From: Lagopus muta
Taxonomy: Eukaryota; Chordata; Aves; Galliformes; Phasianidae
Direction of reading: 5' to 3'
Assembly (NCBI RefSeq): GCF_023343835.1
Contig: NC_064437.1
Coordinates: 22,481,001-22,545,000 of the forward strand
DNA length: 64,000 nt
The translations under genes were made by a program, and so were the position numbers. The notes beneath the pieces were generated by a model that worked only from the letters and a program-made list of their open reading frames with translations, ran no database searches and was not told the origin of the DNA. This document shows positions 1 through 10,900 of the stretch, piece by piece (within the stretch, counting starts at the first letter, position 1; every line of letters starts with the position of its first letter).

Positions 1-803
1 AAGCTGTCTCCCAGTTCCTGGAACAGCTGCAGAGTCCAGTAAGTGTTGATAAACACAGTGCAAATGGGTGGGCAGCAGGTGCTTGGCAGCATGTGGGCTA
101 AAGCCCAGAAATAGATTGTATTGATTGTGAATAGCTTACTGCTAGCTTATGTTGGTGAGGGTAAACCCTCTCCTTACAGATGTGTAATAAACAAAACACT
201 GATCATACATACATAGTGAGACCTGTTTTGAAAGTTACCAGCACTTCTATTTACTGCATCTTATTTTACCCTAAAAAGTACTTGAGAATAATACTGAGTA
301 TAGATATTCTCAGAGTAATAGAAGACCGTTAATTTGTCCCTGGAATGGGATGACCTGAATGTGGAAGAGCAAAGGTTTCTTTGCTCTTCCAATGTCATCA
401 TCTCGATGGCAGTGGGTGTCATGCTGAACTGAAAGCCCACACATTGTCAGCGTACAGCAACACATTTCAGCTGAATCCCAAACCAGGAACCCAAGGGTTT
501 TCCCAACCCCTCCTTTGTGTTTTCCAATCTTTTGCAATCTCAACTGCAAACAATGCCAAGAGTCACAACAGGTGGATGAAGTGTTAGCAAGAATATCCAG
601 ATAATGTTTTTCTAAAAAAAAAAAACAAAAACCCACAAGTAGAGTTTGTTTCAAAGTTAAAGACGGCTGTGGTTAAACTTTGTTTTGAAGTCAATGAGAA
701 TCTACTGATCCTAATGTAAGAGGAACTAATCCGAGAGAGCCAGCATAAACAGAGCTGCTTGGCTATAAGTAGCAGGCTTAAAAAGGGAGACCAAATACCC
801 CAT

Positions 804-805
<2 letters not shown>

Positions 806-859
<54 letters not shown>
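806..859. repeat. (CA)n microsatellite
   Basis: About 27 uninterrupted AC/CA dinucleotide units. It produces an artificial Val-Cys repeat in a minus-strand open frame, which is not a gene. Length polymorphism is likely. Confidence 0.97.
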
Positions 860-860
<1 letters not shown>

Positions 861-2257
861 TGCTGTTTGCATACTGTGGAGAAAAAGAGGAGCATACAGC
901 ACTCCAGAGCCACGGGAGAGAGCAGGTAGCTTCTATTTTCTGCCATGTTACTGCTGCCAACAGCATGGTGTATCTGACTGTGAATGGTGTAAATGAACGT
1001 GAGCTATACAGGGAGGTAAATAAGAGATGTGCCCAGTCAGACGTGGAGCTGAGAGGGAAGGGCAGGGAAGGCTGCGTAAAGGCAATGCTGAACAGGCAGG
1101 ATTTCCTCTCAACAGTTTCAGCCTGGTGAATGACACAGAGCCTAGTGTGTTACACAAGTTGTTACGTCAGTGTGTGAGTTACACATCAAAATCTGTGCCA
1201 GGGGAGCATAATTATGGATGCAATATCGGGCATGAGAAGGAACTGCTTGAGTTATGGTTACTTGTATAATTTTGTGCAGTGTTCATGAGAAGATGCATTC
1301 CTTTAAATCTAGAAATTTCAAATCCAGATTTCACGTACTGCTTTAATTCTTGAAGGTGTTCAACACATGTTCTGTTTTCCTAGCTCAGTGGTGGTAGCAG
1401 CCATGCTTGCATCTCCCTGCAGACTGTTCACAGGTAGGTGACATAAGAGATCTGCCTGGAGCTGGTACTTTTCAGTGCCCTTCTGCATTCTCTAGTTTCT
1501 GTACCACTTTGCGGCCGCACAGAACGTCTATAAACATAACCTGGACTCACCTTTTGTACTTTCTCATTTTCTCCACAGACAAGAATGGTCCGGTCTGGAC
1601 TTTGCAGTAATCTCTGATGTACAAACAATCTATCTCCAGCGATGCAGGAAAGGAGCCTCAGCCCATCAGTGATGTGTGTTCTTTTGGCAGCAGGGAGAGC
1701 AAAGCTTTACGTGGACAGTGGGAGCTCAGGTTCCTGGCTGCTAGACGTGGATTTGCCCAGTTTGGTGCAAGGGAAGACCCAGTTCTGCCATCAGCCCTGT
1801 GCAGAAGCAAAGAGCAGACTGGTGCCGGGCCCTTTGCGTGCTAGCACTTTGCTGAGCCATCAGAGAGGTTTGTGTGTTGTACCAGCAGCTTCTCAGAATA
1901 ATCAAGTCCTCAAAGTGTTTAAGGAAAATATGGCAAGAATGCAAGGCTTCTGGTAGAAAAGTTGTTCATGTCTTTCCCCCAGAGAATTTATTTATAAATA
2001 ACGTTGTCTTACCCTAATTCCTTGTGCCCCTATTCCTGCCCCCGTTCTTTTTCTGGTTATTGGAATGTTTAGATGTAACAAAATATATTTGTGTCTTCTG
2101 CTTTGCCTCTTGCGTTTGCAGAGATGCAAAACCATCAAGAGCTACATTACACTGTTTGTATAAAAATGTGCAGTTTTGGTGATTCATGTAAAATGTTTGA
2201 ACTGATGGTTTCTGCTTGTGTTGTACTTCTCATGATTTTTTTTTTTTCATCTTTAAG

Positions 2258-2347
2258 GTCATCCACATTGAGGAGAGCTGCTGTGGGACAAAGAAAGATG
2301 CAAACCCAAACTACCTCTGTGTCTGTGTGCTCAGATCCTACAGCTAT
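2258..2347 (+). other. Orphan exon-like segment, 90 nt, unknown
   Basis: A 14-base T tract followed by CATCTTTAAG makes a strong acceptor just before position 2258, and the segment ends at a consensus donor (TAT then GTGAGTG). The 90 nt between are open in one frame for exactly 30 codons (begins VIHIEESCCG, ends LRSYSY), so the exon would be phase 0 at both ends. I do not recognise the peptide, and I found no partner exons. It may be an exon of a non-coding RNA, a coding exon of an unlisted gene, or coincidence. Confidence 0.2.
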
Positions 2348-2656
2348 GTGAGTGCAGGTGTGAGGTCTGGCCAGAGCATTTCAGATAAAACTGCCTTTCC
2401 ATTGGGTTCACTGTCTATTGGGATCATCTTTTTCCTTGGGGATTAGCTCAGTGTCAGCAAGTAGTCGCTGCCTGACTTCACGTGGTGTGCCAGGAAGACA
2501 ATACTAGTCATAAGATAACGTGTTCCTGAATGGGATTGAAACTATGAGCATCCGACTCACAAGAATGGAAGGGGGAAAATAAAACAAAAACTGCACACAA
2601 AAAACCAACCCACCCTGAAAGTTTTCAGGCCCCTTCATGCCACATTTCAAATTATG

Positions 2657-2690
<34 letters not shown>
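2657..2690 (+). repeat. Poly(A) tract, 34 bases
   Basis: An uninterrupted A run. It is the only homopolymer of about 30 bases or more in the window with A on the plus strand. The sequence to its left is A-rich but no retroposed gene is recognisable. Confidence 0.95.
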
Positions 2691-2691
<1 letters not shown>

Positions 2692-5600
2692 CAGCCTTTA
2701 TTCATGAGACAATAACTACGATGAATTAAGCACAAGCTGTTTTGTCAAAAAGCAAGAGCCTCCCATGCCCAAGGAAGGACATACAGGGGTTGCGACACTG
2801 TGCTGAATTCAACAGCCTGTTCAGTTTCTGCACTAGTTGTGAAATCACCTCTTTGTGTTCAATGAGGCACTTTCTGGTGGCTGTTGCAGCACAGCTGTGC
2901 GACCTGATGGGGAGTGATGGCCATGGGGTCCTGGGCACAGCCCTTACCCAGGCAGCAGCAAGGAGCAGAGCTGTGTTCCCTTGCCGTGTTTGCACACCAG
3001 TTGATGTGTATCCAAGGATGTGGAGCCTGTTTCTGGATTTGCACGCAGTCCCGTGCTCGTGCATCATCTCAGCCTGCCTGCAGGTTTTCCATGATGCATT
3101 GTTATTTTGGCAGTTTTGTTTGATCCCTCATCTGGAGCACTAGATTTACAGAAATGAAGGGGAAGCAGCCCCTGTCTGTGGTGCTGTGTCCATTAGAGGT
3201 ATTTACATTTATAAACTGAGAAAACCATTGCTATTTTAAGCAGCAGCTGCTGGAAGTCTGTCTCTGACCCTCCATGGCAAGGTCTAAATAATTTTTTTTT
3301 GGTTTAAGTTCCACACAGTTGAGGATTTTGCTGTCTCCTGCAGCCCACTGCACTGAGAAAGGCTGCAAGCAAAGATGGTGATGTTGTGCCACTTCATGTT
3401 AGTCCTCAACCTTAAATGTAAAAGTAAGAACAAACAAAAGCATTTTAATTCAGAAGAGAAAGTACTGGGGTTGGGGGAGGGTAGTTGGGGCTGGGGTGAT
3501 GCTAGCTTTGTAGTCTCTTGTGTATTTGGAAATCACATTTCAGCCTTTGTTTTGTAACCACAGGTGATAGAAAAAAAGAAAACTGAACGTGTCGTGTTAA
3601 GCTGCAGCTCCAGGAACAGAGTGCTCTTGGAAAAGCAGACTGCAGAAGTTAGAGGCTCTGCCTGATGACTATGTGCTTTTAATTTGTGCTCAGCTCTATC
3701 AGAATCACCCAGCACTGTCTAAAGCCAAAGCCAGAGTCCCAGCCTTTCACTTTTCCTTGCCCAAACCCTGTCAGATACTGTTACTACAGTACATTATTAA
3801 AAGCCCTGTTATCTAATGTGCTCTGATTGTTTGCTGCCACTGCCATGGCAGCAGTGAGGAGTCATTTCCTAACAGCCTCACTTCTACTGTGCTGTGTCAC
3901 AGGGCAGTGCAAGCGACAGGTGACACCACTCTGACATCCACAGTGCGCATGGTGACAATTCTGAATGAATCAAAAGGGAAGGGCACATCTCAATATGTAT
4001 ATCCTGATGTGCAGCAGTGACTGATATGGAAAGTATTAAGAAGCAGCACAATGAATGGTGCATATGGGAGCACTGTGTGTACGTGGGCCTTTGCTAAAAA
4101 AAGCTTTGCGCTGTCTGGAAGTTGTTTGAATAGATCTTAAACCTATCGAGCAAGAGCTGCACCTGGGCTTGCTGCAAAATCCAACGAGCAGAGCCAGCAG
4201 GTTTCTGGAATTTCTTTCTCTTCAGAGAGATGTGTGAGCAGTAAAGCGTGTCCCTCTCCATGGAGGGGTGGGGTGGTGGGGGATGTACAGCAATCTGCTC
4301 CTGCTGACTGTCGGCATAGGACTGTGCACAGCAGATGCACAGTAATCACTGTCCCACCACAGGCTGGTATCCTGGGATGTGTGTAATGGGTAATTAGCTG
4401 TGGGGTCATCAATAACGTTGTGGCTCACAGCAGAGAGGTCAGCCAAACTGACTGCAGGTCAGGGTTGGGTACCACGCTAACAGCTCCTGTGAGAAACGCA
4501 CATGTAGGTTTAGCACTGTGCTATCAAGTATTTGAGAGCTCTGAGTCACTTCTTAAATTTTCCCCACCAGCAAAGTGGCTGAAAGCAGTTTTGCCACCAA
4601 CCCCTGTTTCAGTGTGTGCTCTCGCCCCAGCCTATGTGTAAGAGCCAACACCAGTGCCACAGCTGGGAAGGGATGCAGGCAGCTAGCTCATCATCAGCTG
4701 CAGAGGGGCCAGTGCCAACATCCTGCGGGGGTGAGAAAGTGTGGGTGAGAGGCTAGGATTGCAGCACGCTAAAAATAGGCAGGAAGTCCCCAGCCCAAGC
4801 TGCTGGCATCGTGTTCTAGCCTCTGACAGCACAGCATGATTCTCAGCAATGGGATGCAGCTTTTACCCCCTTCTCAAGTAACACATCCCTAAAATAAATG
4901 CTAGGAAAGAACTTTTGTGCTCAAGTGTGCCAGGTTGTCTTTGCTGTAAAACAAGCTCATCCTGGAGTCTTACAGTGTGAATGTAGACAGAGGACTTTTA
5001 ATGACATTGATTTTTTTTTACTGTTTGTGAACAGTTGCACTTGGACCTTTCTTAGCCACTCAGTTCTGCTCTAACAATCACACATACCAACACTGCTCCT
5101 ACTCTAGCTGGTCGTATAACAGAGCTTTGATGCATTTGTCCCCTTGATGATCCACAGTCATCACAGTGCGTGTGAGGACACGTTCCCACTTGTTTCTGCT
5201 AATCTGCTGCCTAGCAAGTGGAACAGGGTGCCATGCACTTCCTGTAGCGGGAGAAGCAGGGAGAGCTTTTTTTTCATTTATTTTTCCATTCCCTGCAATA
5301 TTTGTCACATCAGCAGTAGGCCCCTCAGTCCCTAAGCATGAAGTCTGAAACTCACTCCACGCTGCCTGCAGAGTCATCCCAAGGACCAATCCTCAGGGCA
5401 ACGCACGTCACTCACATTTTGCAATGCGGGGCTTTCAGCTTGTCCTCTGGTTCCCATGGGCTTTCTTGTGGGAAGCCAGTCTTTGAAAGGGAAAGTTGTC
5501 TGACACAGTGGGATTTTCCTTAAGCGCTCGCTCGCTGCTGCTCTCAGCTGGATCCTAGTGAAGCCAAATCACCTTTTGAAAGCCATGTGGAGACGCCTGG

Positions 5601-6469
5601 GGATTTTGTATGTTTCTTCATTTTCCATCTCCTCCCTGGGACGTATGGTAATAAAATGAGACTCAATGTTAGGAAATTGCTCTGAAGCTAACTCAAATTC
5701 ATTTAAAATTTAAAGTGTTTCCTGAGCACCTCTGTTACTGGAAACTTATTCCAAATGAGAATCCATTTTAGCTTAATTTAATTCCCCAAATGGGCTAAAC
5801 TAAGAAAAAGGCAGCAGTGTACTGAGCCGGAACATTTCTGTCCTGGATGGGCACTGTGGAGTATTTTATTCCACATCAACTATTCCAGCAAATTCTTCTG
5901 TGAGGAAAATGCTTAATGGAGCTGCGGAAAGAATTAAAACGTTTCCAGCAAACTGAAACATCATTATAACCTCACTGAATCGTTCAATATTTTCCCAGAT
6001 TTAAGAACTGGGAAGGATATTTTGGAACAGAAAAGTCAAACTTTCTGTTAGACTGACATTTACAGATGCCAGTCTTTATACTAGGCATCCTTTTCCTGAA
6101 AAACCTTGTGGTCTGTTTAGATCCAAGTTGGTTTTGGAGGGGCAGGCCTGCTTTTAGTTTGAGAAGCAAGAAAGGTTTACCAACAAAATGCCTTTTTATA
6201 AGAAAAGTATGGCGAACCAACTGTATGACAGTCAAGCTTGAACCAGGGTATGTTTCCTTATTTGTGTAAACATGTCCCCAAAATCCTGGCTCCTTTGCAC
6301 AGTGATGGGTCTCAGAACCCAAGCAGGGGAGCGGGCATCCCAGCAGCAGGAAGGCCTTCTGCGGCTCAGCTGCCCACAGAACTGCTGACACTGATCATGG
6401 CCACGATTTTGCAGGCAGACCTCAGCAAATGCAGCTTTCATGAAGCAGAAAAATCAGCTGGAAAGCTGA

Positions 6470-6702
6470 TGAAAGGAAGTTTTAGGAGGAAGTTTTTCAT
6501 GCAAAGTGTGGTAATGCACTGGAACAGGTTGCCCAAGGAGGTTGTGGATGCCCCATCCCCAGAGGCATTCAAGGCCAGGCTGGATATGGCTCTGGGCAGC
6601 CTGGTCTGGGGGTTGGTGACCCTGCACATAGCAGGGGGTTGAAACTAGATGATCATTGTGGTCCTTTTCAACCCAGGCCATTCTATGATTCTATGATATG
6701 AT
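6470..6702 (+). mobile_element. CR1 LINE 3' end (5'-truncated)
   Basis: The segment carries the typical avian CR1 3' end: motifs such as AGGCATTCAAGGCCAGGC and CAGCCTGGTCTGG, then TTGAAACTAGATGATC, ending in the terminal repeat ATTCTATGATTCTATGAT. CR1 is a non-LTR retrotransposon that normally inserts as a short 5'-truncated copy. The left boundary is approximate. An open frame through it (6238-6642) includes degenerate CR1 sequence and is not a host gene. Confidence 0.92.
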
Positions 6703-7873
6703 GTGATATTGGCTGGTTTCACTTCTGTACGTGTTCTCATGGCTTCCTTTTCACAAAGTATCACATTTCCTTGATTGCAGTTTAATAAAAACAGCCCTCT
6801 TCTTTGTCTTTTGCTGCACTCTGAGCAGATCCATGCACAGACCAGGCCTCAGCCCAAGAAGTAAGCAAAGACAGGTTGATGCTTCTGTTGCCTGCTGCTT
6901 GGTTTCCATTTCAGGCTCATCTGAAAGGATGAACCTGAGACAAATGTCTATTCACTCAGATTGTTTCATACATATCTTATTTCAATGTTAGCTGCTATGT
7001 ATATTTTAAATGCAGTCTTTTAAACTTCTATCTTAGCCCTAACTGACTGGTAGAAATGTGTGGTCCTTGCCCTGAATAGGAGCCAGGCACTGTCACTGCT
7101 CTACCATTGCTGGGGCGGGGTGTTGGGCTGAGTCTTCTCTGGTTGGCCTGTAAAGGTTAATAGGAAGTGTAAATGCTGTCTGCATGAGGAGTTTTGTTGG
7201 AAAATGTGCACTGGATGATCCCCAGGGAGGAGAGCGGCTGCTGCTCAGAAGGTCAATGAAAGGAAAGTTGTGCTGGCAGCCCGCAGCAAAAGACGTGCCT
7301 GTCACTGACTGGTAGTCCTCTGGTAGCACAGAAAAGCTCTTCAGAGTCATTTCTAACTAGAAACAGGACTCCAAGACTGTCTCATAGTCACTTTCTATCC
7401 CTTGGATCAGCTGTGAGTGACCAGGACATATTTCTTTCTATCTTTGCAAAAACATGATATAGAGATAAAAAGACACTGGATATAGCTGACTTCATTTTCT
7501 CTTGCCAAGAAGGAAATATGGGTGCAAAAGGATTCCCTGGGTTTTGCAAGGCAAGCTCGGAGACCAGCTTTGTATGCTGTGCAGTAAATAGAAACAGTAG
7601 TTGCGGAATCAGAGAAGACTGCAAGAATAGAAATAATTGCTACCAGGCAGCAGGGTCTGGGAAAAAGCCTCCTGCCTCAGCTCACCCAGTCAGTCCTCTG
7701 GTGTTCCTGAAAGTGCAGCAGGGCTCACTCCCGGCACAACCCTGTGGGAGCCCAATCAGAGCAGCCAGTTATCTCCCACCTGCTTGTTTGGGGGGGAGCA
7801 AGGTAGGAGGTATGGTTTTTTTAGAAACACACATACACTCAAAATGAATTATCTATGAAGCTTTAGTACATTT

Positions 7874-7902
7874 GAAGTGAAAGTGAAAGTGAAAAGTGAA
7901 AA
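7874..7902 (+). promoter_or_regulatory. Tandem GAAA interferon-regulatory-factor-like site
   Basis: The stretch holds four GTGAAA units spaced by 6-7 bases (GAAGTGAAAGTGAAAGTG followed by AAAAGTGAAAA), and a further ACTGAAACC lies at 7914-7922. The ISRE consensus for IRF proteins is GAAANNGAAA, and the PRDM1 site also centres on GTGAAAGT, so this matches both well. It lies about 9.3 kb beyond the RGS2 polyadenylation signal. Activity is inferred only; a simple-repeat origin is possible. Confidence 0.4.
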
Positions 7903-10900
7903 TTCTTGCTTTAACTGAAACCAATTTGTTTGACCCCTAGTCAAAGTGTGAGCACAGGAGATCACACAATCAATAACAACAATAGCTTTAGCTGCTGAGG
8001 CTGAGTTGTGTCTGTTTCCAGTAAATTGTTTTCTCTGCTACAGGTAGAACATGGCAGGGGGAGAATATTTATAAGCTACACAGTAAGAAATAAGCATCAA
8101 CAAGCTAAGCTAGAGCTTTCTTCCTCTCAAATGTACTAAATTCTTGATGAAATCAGTGCTGTCCTAGCTAGTTTAGGAAAATGTGCCTGCTTGGTGATAC
8201 TGAAATACTGCAGAAAATGGCAAATTCAGTTGATTACCTTAGTCACTGGCTTCTGGCAATGGATTTGTAGCAAGGTGTTGCATAATTTGATATTTGCCTT
8301 ATAAAAATCTCTATGGTACTTGTAGAGCGTGTTCCCTGTTCCAATGCAGCACGGGTTTTGTTTATTCTGGAAACTGCACTCATCATTGGAAAGCTGGCAT
8401 TGCTGTTTTTCTAGCTCTACTTGGAAATCTACTTGGAAAGCTGAGCTGCTTTGTCCTTTTACGCTTTTACACACGTGAGCCAGTGACTCATATCAGGACA
8501 CTTTGCCAAAGTGCTAAAATTATTTTCAGGCCACATTTGAACTTTGGACCTCCCAACAAGGCAGATTGGCAGTAGGTATTCAGGAGATCTATAACGTGAA
8601 TCCATTCATTAGATCTTAAGCCAGCTAACAAGCCCTTCTCCTTCCCAAGAACTACCCTAAGACATCCCTTCCCTCCGGGCACCACCATGCTTTCAGTTTT
8701 GCTGTTGATATCCACTCGATGGACATTGCTCCTGCAGCCTATGAACATCTCCCAGTGCATTGTTATGTGACTTGTCTAGTTGGGCTGTCAAGGAAGCAGG
8801 GGCTGTTTCCAGATGAATCGCATTCTTTTCATGATGCTGACAATGTGCTTGAGGAGGAGCACAAAGTATGACAAAGCAGTGACGAGGGACATGAACCTTG
8901 AGATCAGTCAGCTCCACCTTCCTGTGTGTCTGGCCACGTCCATCAGAGCCAAGGTGCTCTGCCTCTGAGTACAGCCTGGATCTCAAACAGTGTCCCCTTG
9001 AAGGCTCTGCTGGCTGAAAGGAAAAGACCTTTCCCCTTGCTCATGCTTAGTATGCAGATAGTTCTCCCAGCTGGCTCAGGCAGGATCCCAGAAAATGGCT
9101 GCTTCCTGGGACAATGTGTCAAAGCAAGTTTGCAGGTCTGCACCTTTCTGATGTTCCTGTAGCCATATCTGGTGCAGCCCATTGAAAGCCAGTGTATTTT
9201 ACTGAGAAAAGTCTATCTTTTCCAAGAAGCAGGCTACAATGTTCTTGGTCTTTAAGCAGTGAACTGGGACAGAGAGGTAACAAAGACATTTCTGTGCCCA
9301 GGATTGCTGCCAGTCCAGCCCTGTTGTCTCACATATCTTGATGCTACACCAGGTGATGCTGAAATCAGGCTTCCCAAGGGGACTGCAGGCCACAAACCCT
9401 TGTTTTTCCATAAGCTTTGCCATTGCAGGAACTAAGGAAATTTCAGCTCAGGATGCTGCAAAGGATTTGTCAACACTGGGGCCACACATGCTACAGACCT
9501 ATTTGAAAGGTATTTTAATGAACTGCTAGGATTCTCAGGCAGGATGAGCACATGGACAGATTGCTGGGCAAAGGCTGGTGAGGTGGGGTTGCTGGTGGGT
9601 TAGGGTTAGTCCCTCTCCTCCCATCACCCTCATCCAGAGACAGCTGGCCACAGAGCCACGCACACTGGAAAGCTGTTCCATGGAAAAGAAATCAGCCGAA
9701 GAAAGAAAAATTGCCTGACAGACCAGCTTGCTCATTCAGCTCTGCAGCAGCTGCACAGTTGCTAAATCACATGCAAGCAAGGGAAGAGAGGGACGTGCAG
9801 GGAGTGGGAATGGGGAGGGAGTTAGGCAGCGTGACTGTCCTGCTTCCCAGTAACACGGCCGCCCCTAATACGTCATGCTGAAATGTAGCATGCAAACCAT
9901 ATCCTTAGTTTGACTGAGCAAGATTCCCTGAATCCATGCTGCTAAGAATGCGTAAGTTTGCCCATCAAAAAGCTCACGTGGGATGCTGTCCCAAGGCATA
10001 TCCTGTGCAGTGCCAGTCACTGAACATGGCAGAGGATCGGGAAGGATGTGACAAAGCAGCTGTCATGCAGCTAGTGACGCTGCTCAGGGTCCTCTGATAT
10101 GCATGTTAACATCATACTGAGATTTTAAAAAAAAAGAGAGGCTTAAATGTGGCTGGTTTTGGTAAACTGCTTTTGAAGGAATTCTGCATGTCCTTTTGTG
10201 GTTATATCCGCTTTGCAAATGGCTTGTTCCAGGAATAACCCATTAGCTCCACAAGTGCTAATTACACTTTGTTGTCAGTGGAGCAGCAAAGCAGCTGCAT
10301 TATTTCCGTCCTTGGGGAGTGCAAATGGTGGTGCTGCTGCCAACATCCCTCAGTCTGAGGGGGAACATTTCCTATCTGTTGATGATCCCCCCCACTTTAT
10401 AAGGATCACCACGCATCCCTCCTGTTCATGACACCAAAGCCTGATGCAGACCCTGCAGCTGGAATTGCTCTTTATCTTGCTCCTCTAGTGTCTGCTTTTT
10501 TTCTGCATGCATTGGCTTCAGTCCTCCTGTTGCAGGATGGGCACCTGCCCCTGCCCAGCCCTCCTGGCCATTCTGCCAGCCCTGCATACTCAGAGGAGCT
10601 GCTGCTGCCTTTGCAAGCTATTTCCTGACTCTCCTTCTTGTTAATGACTGCCATCATCGTTAGTCACTTACCATTTCCTAGTGGAACATATGCTGGTATG
10701 TGCATTGTCACTCTTCCCCTGCCCCTACCATGTTGCATGCTGACAGGATGACCTACTGTGAGGGTTATAGCCTCAGCCCAGTGCTCGCTCAGGAGCTGAA
10801 GAAACACAGTTTTGCTCCCCTCACTGCTCTGACAGAAAAAAAAGGTTCTGCCTGCTTGGGCTCATGGATTACTTGTAAAACCTACACACTTTTACTCAGC

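Larger units (their letters stand above)
1..6469. other. Intergenic DNA, no gene recognised
   Basis: This stretch lies far downstream of the RGS2 3' end. It holds a (CA)n microsatellite at 806-859, a 34-base A run at 2657-2690, short A/T-rich pieces and one splice-bounded exon-like segment listed separately. Open frames reach 133 codons (2742-3143) but overlap frames on the other strand, have no recognisable domain and look like chance. In mammals the next gene on this side is UCHL5, but I saw no UCHL5-like coding exon here. Confidence 0.6.

Noticed and set aside
778-966. Minus-strand frame with a Val-Cys repeat
   Set aside because: It is the translation of a (CA)n microsatellite.
2438-2500. 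tRNA-like start (GGGGATTAGCTCAGTG)
   Set aside because: It resembles an A box, but no B box, anticodon stem or complementary acceptor end follows within tRNA length.
9597-9609. Telomere-like GGGTTAGGGTTAG
   Set aside because: Only two repeat units, too short to count as an interstitial telomeric array. A similar pair at 47989-48000 is simply part of the LTR.
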